A stretch of 64,000 nucleotides of DNA from Rana temporaria. Its lineage: Eukaryota > Chordata > Amphibia > Anura > Ranidae. The position numbers and the translations under genes are program-made. The notes under the pieces are model-generated. The model was not told the DNA's origin, made no database searches, and saw only the letters and a program-made list of their open reading frames with translations. Position 1 is the stretch's first letter. Every line of letters begins with the position of its first letter. Below are positions 55,592 through 64,000 of this stretch, one piece after another. Location of the stretch: contig NC_053490.1 of assembly GCF_905171775.1 (NCBI RefSeq), forward strand, positions 517,953,854 through 518,017,853, read 5' to 3'.

Positions 55592-56118
55592 AGGGGTGGT
55601 TCACCCTAAAAACTACTTTTTTTTATTACACTGGCCCCCCACATTACAATACGATTAAGGCTATTATTATTTTTTTTATGCTGTACATACCTTTGTACAG
55701 CATATTCACCCGTGGCTTCCGGCTTGCGAGTCCCGCGGGAGTGGGCGTTCCTAACATGTCTGTGATTGACATTTTGACCAAAAACGAGCTCCCCCCCGTC
55801 GCGTAAGCCGCGTCACGGTTGGCGAAAGGAGCCGAACGGTGAGTCGGCGCTATACTGCGCATGCGCATCGCCGTTCGGCTCCTTTCGCCAATCGTGACGC
55901 GGCTTACGCGACGGGGGGAAGCTCGTTTTTGGTCAAAATGTCAATCACAGACATGTTAGGAACGCCCACTCCCGCGGGACTCGCAAGCCGGAAGCCACGG
56001 GTGAATATGCTGTACAAAGGTATGTACAGCATCAAAAAAATAATAATAGCCTTAATCGTATTGTAATGTGGGGGGCCAGTGTAATAAAAAAAAGTCGTTT
56101 TTTGGGTGAACCAGCCCT
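55592..56118. mobile_element. TTAA foldback MITE, copy D3
   Basis: A 527-bp element between TTAA at 55588-55591 and 56119-56122. Ends AGGGGTGGTTCACCC and GGGTGAACCAGCCCT. The two arms are so similar that frames on opposite strands (55868 down to about 55650, and about 55845 up to 56066) translate to the same peptide over about 60 residues. Centre at about 55855 with GCGCATGCGC. Confidence 0.95.
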
Positions 56119-56272
56119 TTAATATTCCCTAATGTCTTCCTGCTTCTCCTTACAGCCAATCAGGACTCCCGATTGTCCGGGAGTCTTAAGATGGGACCCG
56201 CCTCCCTGTTTGTGTCGAGAGGAAAAGCATCCATCAGACCCGGCAGCAGCAGTCTCTTCTAGGAGCAATACC

Positions 56273-56968
56273 CTGGATTCAGCAGTGCACCGCCACCTCG
56301 TCCTCCTCCCCGCCATTGGGTCGCACACGGGGGTTTGCATTAGTGCGATAGGCTCACTATCCATTGTGCCCCAGTGGAGGGGGTGTGTAGTGCAAGTGGA
56401 TCCCCGTTGTGATCGATCGAGAGCCAGGGGGGGGCTAGCAAGTGACGGGGCCAGGTTTGTTTTCCACCCCCCTCCCCCTAGGCCAGTCAAGTTCCTCCAC
56501 CCTGCTGGATTCAGCAGTGCACCGCCACCTCGTCCTCCTCCCCGCCATTGGGTCGCACACGGGGGGTTGCATTAGTGCGATAGGCTCACTATCCATTGTG
56601 CCCCAGTGGAGGGGGTGTGTAGTGCAAGTGGATCCCCGTTGTGATCGATCGAGAGCCAGGGGGGGGCTAGCAAGTGACGGGGCCAGGTTTGTTTTCCACC
56701 CCCCTCCCCCTAGGCCAGTCAAGTTCCTCCACCCTGCTGGATTCAGCAGTGCACCGCCACCTCGTCGTCCTCCCTGCCATTGGGTCGCGCACAGGGGGGT
56801 TGCATTAGTGTGATAGGATCACCGTCCATTGTGCGCCAGTGGAGGGGGTGTGTAGTGCAAGTGGATCCCCGTTGCGATCGATCGAGAGCCAGGGGGGGGG
56901 GCTAGCAAGTGAGGTGGCCAGGTCTGTTTTCCACCCCCTTCCCCCTAGGCCAGTCAAGTTCCTCCACC
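56273..56968. repeat. 232-bp tandem triplication
   Basis: Three units starting at 56273, 56505 and 56737. Each carries CTGGATTCAGCAGTGCACCG, GTGCGATAGGCTCACTATCC, GATCGATCGAGAGCCAGGGG and CCTAGGCCAGTCAAGTTCCT. The last piece is Tc1 sequence, so the unit spans the junction between the inserted DNA and the Tc1 arm. Units 1 and 2 are nearly identical; unit 3 is more divergent. Confidence 0.93.
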
Positions 56969-57192
56969 CCAAACTCGCTCATCCATGTCTTTATGGACCT
57001 TGCTTTGTGCAGTGGTGTGCAGTCATGTTGGAACAGGAAGGGGCCGTCCCCAAACTGTTCCCACAAAGTTGGGAGCATGAAATTGTCCAAAATGTCTTGG
57101 TACGCTGACGCCTTAAGAGTTCCCTTCACTGGAACTAAGGGGCCAAACCCGAACTCCTGAAAAACAACCTCACACCATAATCCCCCCTCCAC
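56950..57192 (-). pseudogene. Tc1-like transposase middle part
   Basis: Minus strand reads FGFGPLVPVKGTLKASAY, FLFQHDCTPLHKARSIKTWM and FGVEELDWP, i.e. the second catalytic Asp region, continuing the reading of 55102-55404 once the inserted block is removed. The N-terminal half, including the first Asp, is missing. Confidence 0.85.
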
Positions 57193-57204
57193 TTAATGAT
57201 TTGG

Positions 57205-57571
57205 ACCAGTGCACAAAGCAAGGCGATAAAGAGATGGATGAGCGAGTTTGGGGTGGATGAACTTGATTGGCCTGCACAGATTCCTGACCTCAACCCATTA
57301 GAACACCTTTGGGATGAATTAGAACGGAGACTGTGAGCCAGGCCTTTTCGTCAACATCAGTGCCTGACCTCACAAATGCGCCTCTGGAAGAATGGTCACA
57401 CATTCCCATAGACACACTCCTAAACCTTGTGGACGGCCTTCCCAGAAGAGTTGAAGCTGTTATATCTGTAAAGGGTGGGCCAACTCAATATTGAACCCTA
57501 CGGATATAGACTTGAATGCCATTAAAGTTCATGTGCGGGTAAAGGCAGGTGTCCCAACATTTGGTAATATA
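57205..57571 (+). pseudogene. Tc1-like transposase C-terminal arm, inverted copy 2
   Basis: Plus strand carries the same region as the two minus-strand pieces: TGCACAAAGCAAGG, GAGCGAGTTTGGGGTGGATG, CCTGACCTCAACCC, GAACACCTTTGGGATGAATT, then a TGA where the other copy has a codon, and the terminus GTAATATA. The two arms face each other head to head. Confidence 0.85.
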
Positions 57572-58238
57572 GGGCCAGATCCAGAGAGAGAGTACGCTGG
57601 CGTATCTACTGATACGCCGGCGTACTTTCAAATTACCCGCGTCGTATCTTTAGTTTGAATCCTCAAACCAAGATACAACGGCATCTGGGTTCGATCTGAC
57701 AGGCGTACGGCTTCGTACGCCTTCAGATCGTAGATGCAATACGTTGGGTATGCAAATGAGCTTTTTCCGACGATCCACGAACGTACGCGCGGCCGTCGCA
57801 TTCTCTTACGTCGTCTCTAGTCGGCTTTTTCCGAGTATAGTTAAAGCTGCTATTTTGCGGCGTATAGATAGACTTGCCATGTTAAGTATGGCCGTCATTC
57901 CCGCGTCGAAATTTGAATTTTTTGCGTAAGTCGTCCGTGAATAGGGATGGACGTAAGTCACGTCTAAGTTCAAAAAATGACGTCGTTGCGACGTCATTTC
58001 GCGCAAAGCACGGCAGGAAATTTCGAAGCGAAGCATGCGCAGTTCAATCGGCGCGGGGACGCGCTTCATGAATCACGCCCCCTAATCGCCGATTTGAATT
58101 CCGCCGCCAGAAATACACTACGCCGCCGTAACTTACGGCGCAAAATCTTCCTGGATTCGACTTAAAGCCAGGTAAGATACGGCGGCGTAGCGTATCTCTG
58201 ATACGCTGCGCCTATACATTTCTATGTGGATCTGGCCC
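57572..58238 (+). mobile_element. GGGCCAGATTC-family MITE, copy A15
   Basis: A 667-bp element placed exactly at the end of the Tc1 arm. Ends GGGCCAGATCC and GGATCTGGCCC; flanks ATA and ACA. Subfamily of A7, A11 and A13. Confidence 0.85.
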
Positions 58239-58249
58239 ACAGTGTATAT

Positions 58250-58390
58250 AATACATTCACATCAGTCCCTGCCCTCAAGGAGCTTACCATCTAAGGTCCC
58301 TAACTCACATTCACATGCTAGGGCCAATTTAGACAGGAGACAATTAAACTGCCAGCATGTCTTTGGAGTGCGAGTACCCGGAGGAAAATT
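58250..58390 (-). mobile_element. Interspersed-repeat fragment related to the SINE-like copies
   Basis: CAGTCCCTGCCCTCAAGGAG, CTAGGGCCAATTTAGACAGG and CAGCATGTCTTTGGAGTG are parts of a widespread vertebrate repeat; the last pieces are the reverse complement of the body at 43090-43120. Family name uncertain. Confidence 0.6.
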
Positions 58391-58473
58391 CTATGGTTAT
58401 TTGTAAAATAAGGTATATACAAATTGAATAATTATATAAAAACACCAGATTTTAACCTTGTAAACTTATAAAG

Positions 58474-58633
58474 CAGGGATATGCAACTAGCGGACCTCCA
58501 GCTGTTGTAAAAACTACAAGTCCCATCCTGCCTCTGTCTCTGGGTGTCATGCTTGTGGCTGTCAGAGTCTTGCTATGCCTCATGGGACTTGTAGTTCTGC
58601 AACAGCTGGAGGTCCGCTGATTGCTTATCCCTG
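58474..58633. mobile_element. hAT-like MITE G2
   Basis: A 160-bp palindrome, ends CAGGGATATGCAAC and GATTGCTTATCCCTG; flanks TTATAAAG and CTATAAAG agree at 7 of 8. Arms hold AAACTACAAGTCCCATCCTG and CATGGGACTTGTAGTTCTGC. Same family as G1. Confidence 0.88.
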
Positions 58634-58721
58634 CTATAAAGGAATGAAACAATATCCCAAAAATATTTTAATGTAGTGTTTTAAAAAAAAAATCTTCTCA
58701 GCCCATTAAACTCCACCTATA

Positions 58722-58935
58722 ATGCGTTATACACACAATCAGAATCTCCGATTAAAAAAAAAGTCAGACAACATTTTTTTCATCGGATATTTCGACCATG
58801 TGTGTATGCCCCATCGGACTTTTTCTGTCGGAAATTCCGACGGAATTAGAAAGAGAGCGTTTTCTTATTTTCTTCCGTCGGAAAAACCCGTCGGAGTTTA
58901 GGCCGACGGAAAAACCGATCGTGTGTATGGGGCAT
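58722..58935. mobile_element. ACACGATCGG-family MITE, copy C5
   Basis: A 214-bp element with ends ATGCGTTATACACACAATCA and ACCGATCGTGTGTATGGGG, flanked by TA. Short and palindromic. Confidence 0.75.
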
Positions 58936-59331
58936 TACTGTCATCTAATTTTTCAGTAAATTAATGGTGTTTTTTGTTCCCTGGTAGGTTTTACTCCTCG
59001 CTTGGAGTCGTAAAATGTGTGTTTTTCCCCTCGTAATTGCCATGAAATATGGTACAGTCCAGGCTATGCCCCTCAGTGTTACAAGATGCATTTAATCTCG
59101 GCGACCATATGGAAGGCATTAGGTCTTCCTGTGCCATGTGCTGAGGACTCCATGACTCTGATTCCTACACATGTGCTGGAACATTACCTGCTGCTCCTGT
59201 GATTCAGATCGGGAGTTCTGCACGCTGCTTATTGCTACAAGAAAGGACTAAGGGATGTGATCACAGATGTCTTTATTGTTGTTGTTTAAAGACCACTTGT
59301 ACTAATGAGAAAGTATCTAAACCTGCTTGAG
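58936..59331. other. Single-copy stretch, possible conserved non-coding DNA
   Basis: About 0.4 kb without repeats. CTCGTAATTGCCATGAAATA and AAGATGCATTTAATCTCGG stand out as non-random AT words. No frame with a domain. Confidence 0.35.
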
Positions 59332-59410
59332 CAGGCCCGGACTGGCCATAGGGCATACCGGGCATATGCCCGGTGGGCCACGGGCCGCATGTCACGTCTC
59401 TGCCCAGTGT
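59332..59410. mobile_element. hAT-like left terminus
   Basis: CAGGCCCGGACTGGCCATAG is a typical hAT-type terminus preceding a minisatellite; no matching right terminus is visible downstream. Confidence 0.5.
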
Positions 59411-60252
59411 AACATGCAGGGGGTCCAGAACTTTTAGGGGGTGTCTGTGTAACAAACTGTGGGGGGGGGGGGGGGGGCTGTGTAATGTAAAGGGGTCCAG
59501 AGGTGCGGTGCTGTGTAATGTAAAGGTGTCCAGAGGTGCAGGGTGCTGTGTAATATAAAGGGGTCCAGAGGTGCAGGGTGCTGTGTAATATAAAGGGGTC
59601 CAGAGGTGCAGGGTGCTGTGTAATATAAAGGGGTCCAGAGGTGCAGGGTGCTGTGTAATATAAAGGGGTCCAGAGGTGCAGGGTGCTGTGTAATATAAAG
59701 GGGTCCAGAGGTGCAGGATGCTGTGTAATGTAAAGGTGTCCAGAGGTGCAGGGTGCTGTGTAATGTAAAGGTGTCCAGAGGTGCAGGGTGCTGTGTAATG
59801 TAAAGGGGTCCAGAGGTGCTGTGTAATGTAAAGGTGTCCAGAGGTGCAGGGTGCTGTGTAATGTAAAGGGGTCCAGAGGTGCTGGGTGCTGTGTAATGTA
59901 AAGGGGTCCAGAGGTGCAGGGTGCTGTGTAATGTAAAGGGGTCCAGAGGTGCAGGGTGCTGTGTAATGTAAAGGGGTCCAGAGGTGCAGGGTGCTGTGTA
60001 ATGTAAAGGGGTCCAGAGGTGGGGTGCTATGTAATATAAAAAGGTCCAGAGGTGCTGTGTAATGTAAAGGGGCCCAAAGGTGCAGGGTGCTGTGTAATAT
60101 AAAAGGGTCCAGTGGTGCAGGGTGCTGTGTAATATAAAAGGGTCCAGAGGTGCAGGGTGCTGCGTAATGTAAAGGGGTCCAGAGGTGCAGGGTGCTGTGT
60201 AATGTAAAAGGGTCCAGAGGTGCAGTGCTATGTAATTTAAAGGGGTCTAGGG
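59411..60252. repeat. 35-bp minisatellite
   Basis: About 24 units of GGGGTCCAGAGGTGCAGGGT plus GCTGTGTAATATAAA, with TAATGTAAA variants and some short units. A G run at 59461-59477. Broken by a hAT-like MITE at 60253; about one unit follows it. Confidence 0.93.
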
Positions 60253-60536
60253 CAGGGGCGGACTGACCATTGAGTCACTCTGGCACTGCCCGAGGGCCCC
60301 ATGCCACTAGGGACCCCATCAGGGTTGCCAGGCTCAGTAAAACCAGGGACAGTATGTAAAAATCTGTGTTTTTTTTACATCTGTCCCTGATATGTCCGAA
60401 ACCGACATGCTTTTTATGTGAAAATCCCGAGATTTTAGCTGCCCCGCCCCTGCACTGCCTCCTGGCCATCTGTAAGCACAGGGGCCCCATAATCTTCTAT
60501 TGCCCGGGGGCCCCATGAGTTGTCAGTCCGCCCCTG
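60253..60536. mobile_element. hAT-like MITE F2
   Basis: A 284-bp element with ends CAGGGGCGGACTGAC and GTCAGTCCGCCCCTG inside the 35-bp array. Body matches F1 (GGGTTGCCAGGCTCA, GAAACCGACATGCTTTT). No convincing 8-bp duplication, perhaps lost in the array. Confidence 0.88.
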
Positions 60537-60589
60537 CCGTGCTGTGTAATGTAAAGGGGTCCAGAGGTGCAAGGTGCTGGAATCCCACA

Positions 60590-61050
60590 TCCCATCATTA
60601 GCCGCCGCGGCGCCCCATCTCCCCCCCCCCCCCCCCCTCAGGGGGCCATTAGATTTTTGGGTCCCCTTGTTTCTGCACAGCCATGTAACACGCATTTTCC
60701 ACTTTCAGAACTTGGATAGGGTCTGGGGATTATGGGATGCCCAACTTCATTTGAAAAACAACCAATGATGACAACAACTGCAAAAAAAAAAACGACAGAT
60801 CCTCAACTATATTCCCTTTAGAACAGCAACAGTGTTTCAGGCAATGGCAAAAGGAAATCCCCCTTGTAGAAGCTCTGTGTCCCCTCTCTGGAAAATACCA
60901 GCCCACCTGTCTGCCTGGTGAAATGTTCCAGGGCAAGGGATTGGGTATAAAGACTACTGTTCTGGCTTTCTGGTATCCAGGTCCTTCTATGCAAGCCAGA
61001 GTGTTTCCCAGAAGAGACTGTAGGGTAGTGGAGATCCCCATTTAGCGCTG
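60590..61050. other. Spacer, no gene seen
   Basis: Contains a C run at 60621-60637 and single-copy sequence; a 103-codon minus frame (60730-61041) has no recognised domain. Confidence 0.4.
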
Positions 61051-61920
61051 CCTATCATTTCCCATCAGTGCTGCCTCATCAGTGCCCACCAGTGCCCATA
61101 AGTGCCACCTCATCAGTGCCGCATTATCAGTGCCCATAAGTGCAAACTCATCAGTGCCCATCAATGCAGCCTCATCAGTGCCCATTAGTGCAGCCTCGTC
61201 AGTGCCCATTAGTGCAGCCTCATCAGTGCAGCTTATTAGTGCCCATAAGTGCCACCTCATCAGTGCCCATTAGTGCAGCCTCATCAGTGCAGCTTATTAG
61301 TGCCCATAAGTGCCCTTATTAGTGCCCATTAGTGCCAACTCATCAGTGCCCAAAAGTGCCACCTCATCATTGCCCATCAGTGCATTATCATCAGTGCAGC
61401 TTAGTGCCCATAAGTGCCACCTCATCAGTGCATCCTCATCAGTGCAGCTTATCAGTGACCATAAGTGCCCATAACTGCCACCTCATCAGTGCCCATCAGT
61501 GCAGCTTATCAGTCACCATAAGTTCCGCCTCATCAGTGCCTAGAAGTGCCACCTCATCAGTGCATCCTCATCAGTGCAGCTTATCAGTGACCATAAGTGC
61601 CCATAACTGCCACCTCATCATTGCCCATCAGTGCATTATCATCAGTGCAGCTTAGTGCCCATAAGTGCCACCTTATCAGTGCATCCTCATCAGTGCAGCT
61701 TATCAGTGACCATAAGTGCCCATAACTGCCACCTCATCAGTGCCCATCAGTGCAGCTTATCAGTCACCATAAGTTCCGCCTCATCAGTGCCTATAAGTGC
61801 CACCTCATCAGTGCATCCTCATCAGTGCAGCTTATCAGTGACCATAAGTGCCCATAACTGCCACCTCATCAGTGCAGCTTATCAGTGACCATAAGTGCCG
61901 CCTCATCAGTGCCCATAACA
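61051..61920. repeat. CATCAGTGC minisatellite, large array
   Basis: Units such as CCACCTCATCAGTGCCCATA and CCTCATCAGTGCAGCTTATC, with a higher-order block of about 240 bp seen twice (about 61370-61610 and 61610-61850). Same motif as 4914-5152 and as the inside of element B1. Confidence 0.9.
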
Positions 61921-61928
61921 GAAACTCA

Positions 61929-62682
61929 GGGCCAGATTCTCATCCAGCGGCGTATCTCTGCGGCGGCATAACGTATCCGATTTACGCTACGCCGCCGCAA
62001 CTTAGACGGGCAAGTGCTGTATTCTCAAAGCACTTGCTCCGTAAGTTGCGGCGGCGTAGCGTAAATCGGCCGGCGTAAGCCCGCCTAATTCAAATTTGGA
62101 TCAGGGGGGCGTGTTTTATGTAAATGTTCTGTGACCCGACGTGATTGACGTTTTTCCCGAACGGCGCATACGCCATCCGTGGAATTTCCCAGTGTGCATT
62201 GCTCCAAAGTACGCCGCAAGGACGTCATTGGTTTCGACGTGAACGTAAATGACGTCCAGACCCATTCACGGGCGACTTACGCAAACGACGTAGCTTTTTC
62301 AAATTTCGACGCGGGAACGACGGCCATACTTAACATTGTTACGCCGCACTTACGCCACCATATAGCAGGGGCAACTATACGCCGGGAAAAGCCTAACGTA
62401 AACGGTGTAACTTTACTGCGTCGGCCGGGCGTACGTTCGGGAATTCACGTATCTAGCTAATTCACATATTTTGACGCGTAAATCAGCGTACACGCCCCTA
62501 GCGGCCAGCGTAAAAATGCAGTTACGATCCGACGGCGTAAGAGACTTACGCCTGTCTGATCTAACAGATATCTATGCGTAACTGATTCTAAGAATCAGGC
62601 ACATAGATACGACGCCGCACACTCAGAGATACGCCGTCATATCTGGAGATACGCCGTCGTACCTCCTACTTGAATCTGACCC
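61929..62682 (-). mobile_element. GGGCCAGATTC-family MITE, copy A16
   Basis: A 754-bp element, ends GGGCCAGATTC and GAATCTGACCC. TCA precedes and TAA follows. The core corresponding to the CTCF-like site reads CCCCTAGCGG and is degenerate. Confidence 0.85.
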
Positions 62683-62692
62683 TAAGAGTCTT

Positions 62693-62891
62693 AAGTCTTT
62701 TTTTGTTTGTTTAGCAAAAATGATGAAACTCATAGGTGATTAAATACCACCAAAAGAAAGCAAAAATTATAAGAATTTCATATGGGTACAGTGTCACATG
62801 ACCGCGCAATTGTCATTTAAAGTGTGACGGCGCTAAATGCTAAAAAATTGCCTGGGCAGGAAGGGGGTGAAGGTGCCCGGTATTGAAGTGG
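62693..62891. mobile_element. TTAA-flanked CCACTT element, partial copy B5
   Basis: Right end GGTATTGAAGTGG followed by TTAA (62892-62895), with TACCACCAAAAGAAAGC in the body. The left part is missing. Confidence 0.75.
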
Positions 62892-62953
62892 TTAAAAAAA
62901 AAAAAGAACTTTAGCGGAGTGCAACCTAAATGTGTGTTGAGGGTAAACTCTAT

Positions 62954-63659
62954 GGGCCAGATTCACAGAGATCGGCGTATCTCTGTGCGAGATGCGCTAC
63001 GCCGACGTAACATAGAGAGGCAAGAACAGTATTCACAAAGCACTTGCTCCCAAAGTTACGGCGGCGTAACGTAAATGGGCCGGCGTAAGCCCGCGTAATT
63101 CAAAGTAGGCTGGTAGTGGGCGTGTTGTATTATAATGAATCGTGACCCCATGTAAATGAAGCGCCGTACGAACGGCGCATGCGCGCGCATGCTCAGAATC
63201 ACATTAAATTTACGCCCTAAGATACGACGGCTCAATGGCAATGACGTGAACGTAACTTACGCCCAGCCCCATTCACGTACCACTTAAGTAAACGACGTAA
63301 AAATATACGCTTGTTCCGACGTCCATACCTTTGCATTACTTGCGCCTTATATAGCAGGGGTAACTTTACGCCGGACGTAAGCCTTACGTAAACGGCGTAG
63401 CGGGTGCAAGTACATTCGTGAATCGGCGTATCTAGGTCATTTGCATATTCGACGCGTAAATCTACGGAAGCGCCCCTCGCGGCCAGCGTAAATATGCACC
63501 CAAGATACGACGGCGTAGGAGACCTACGCCGCTCGTATCTTGGCAAAATTCAGGCGTATCTTGTTCCCTGAATAGGGCGCATAGATACGACGGCGCATCA
63601 CAGAACTTACGCCGCGTATCAACAGATACGTCGGCGTAAGTCGTCTGTGAATCCGGCCC
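62954..63659 (-). mobile_element. GGGCCAGATTC-family MITE, copy A17
   Basis: A 706-bp element with ends GGGCCAGATTC and GAATCCGGCCC. TAT precedes, AAT follows. Body typical of the family. Confidence 0.87.
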
Positions 63660-64000
63660 AATGAAGTGACTTTTATTGATGAATTGAAGTGGCCGGGAGC
63701 CTCAGAACAGACTTTACAGAGAGAACAAAGTCGGTCAAAACTCTGTTTGCGGCGAAATCTCCGTTTCATAGGAAATGAATGAGCTGCCGCAATGCAATCC
63801 AAGATGACGCATCGAAAATACAAGCAAAGCGTGCAGATGGGCCTTTTTTGTTGAAGAAAGAATGGCGCCCCCCCCATTCCAGAAGTGTTAATGATTTTCT
63901 GGCTCGGGCGTGTGACTCTTTAGTACGGCGTGAGGACGATTACTGACAAAGTCTGGCCGTAAACTGAAATATACATGAGCGGGAGGAGAGAGGGGAGAGG
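63660..64000. other. Single-copy end of window, possible conserved non-coding DNA
   Basis: About 340 bp without repeats, including CCGCAATGCAATCCAAGATG and GACGCATCGAAAATACAAGC. No convincing frame. It runs off the window edge. Confidence 0.35.

Noticed and set aside
55644..56066. Two small proteins with the same sequence on opposite strands
   Set aside because: They are mirror readings of the near-identical arms of a foldback MITE, not genes.
60275..60516. Minus-strand frames shared between 49.3-49.6 kb and 60.3-60.5 kb
   Set aside because: Both are readings of the same non-coding hAT-like MITE family (F1 and F2).
63232..63546. 104-codon minus-strand frame near the window end
   Set aside because: It falls inside a GGGCCAGATTC-family MITE; similar chance frames occur in many copies.

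Overview
This window reads as intergenic DNA from a large, repeat-rich vertebrate genome. An anuran amphibian, probably a ranid-type frog, is the best guess. That rests on recognisable Tc1/mariner families and on dense miniature transposon families of a kind I associate with frog genomes; it is inference, not a database match. I found no host protein-coding gene, tRNA, rRNA or CRISPR array. The long open reading frames over 2.2-3.7 kb and 19.6-23.1 kb are artefacts of stop-free tandem repeats.

Layout: 0-0.9 kb, a 23-bp minisatellite. 1.4-2.1 kb, a palindromic MITE inside a TTAGGG-like repeat. 2.2-3.65 kb, a 20/21-bp polypyrimidine minisatellite. 4-7.4 kb, three kinds of MITE. 7.55-12.05 kb, a 31-bp minisatellite split by a 1.1-kb hAT-like element. 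12.4-14.8 kb, a Tc1 scrap, MITEs and a degenerate telomere-like array. 15-17.1 kb, nested MITEs and a hAT-like element. 18.06-23.15 kb, a 21-bp array with a 1,014-bp higher-order repeat, split by a 1.44-kb hAT-like element. 23.5-26.75 kb, a 16-bp array split by three MITEs, two of them in a head-to-head hairpin. 27-28.3 kb, a TTAA element nested in a Tigger-like element. 29.5-39.8 kb, many 0.7-kb MITEs, some nested, plus a Tc1 fragment. 39.8-46.2 kb, satellites, SINE-like copies, hAT-like MITEs and a foldback TTAA element. 46.2-53.4 kb, a transposon hotspot built on (TA)n tracts. 53.6-54.2 kb, a solo LTR. 55.1-57.6 kb, an inverted, partly triplicated Tc1 composite. 57.6-64 kb, more MITEs and two arrays.

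The only intact gene is a 353-codon Tc1-like transposase (47239-48300, minus) with a D144, D237, E275 triad (DD37E spacing), inside a 1,562-bp transposon with both inverted repeats and TA target duplications. All other transposases are broken, mostly by insertions that can be placed exactly. Those insertions give a relative age order and, in several cases, clean target-site duplications: 3 bp for the GGGCCAGATTC family, TTAA for two other families, 8 bp for the hAT-like families.

The most unusual signals are these: CTCF-like core motifs carried by many MITE copies and by a nearby 235-bp tandem repeat; a 1.34-kb head-to-head MITE palindrome; a foldback TTAA family with near-identical arms; non-autonomous hAT-like elements that each carry a private minisatellite; and several sparse single-copy patches that could be conserved non-coding elements.
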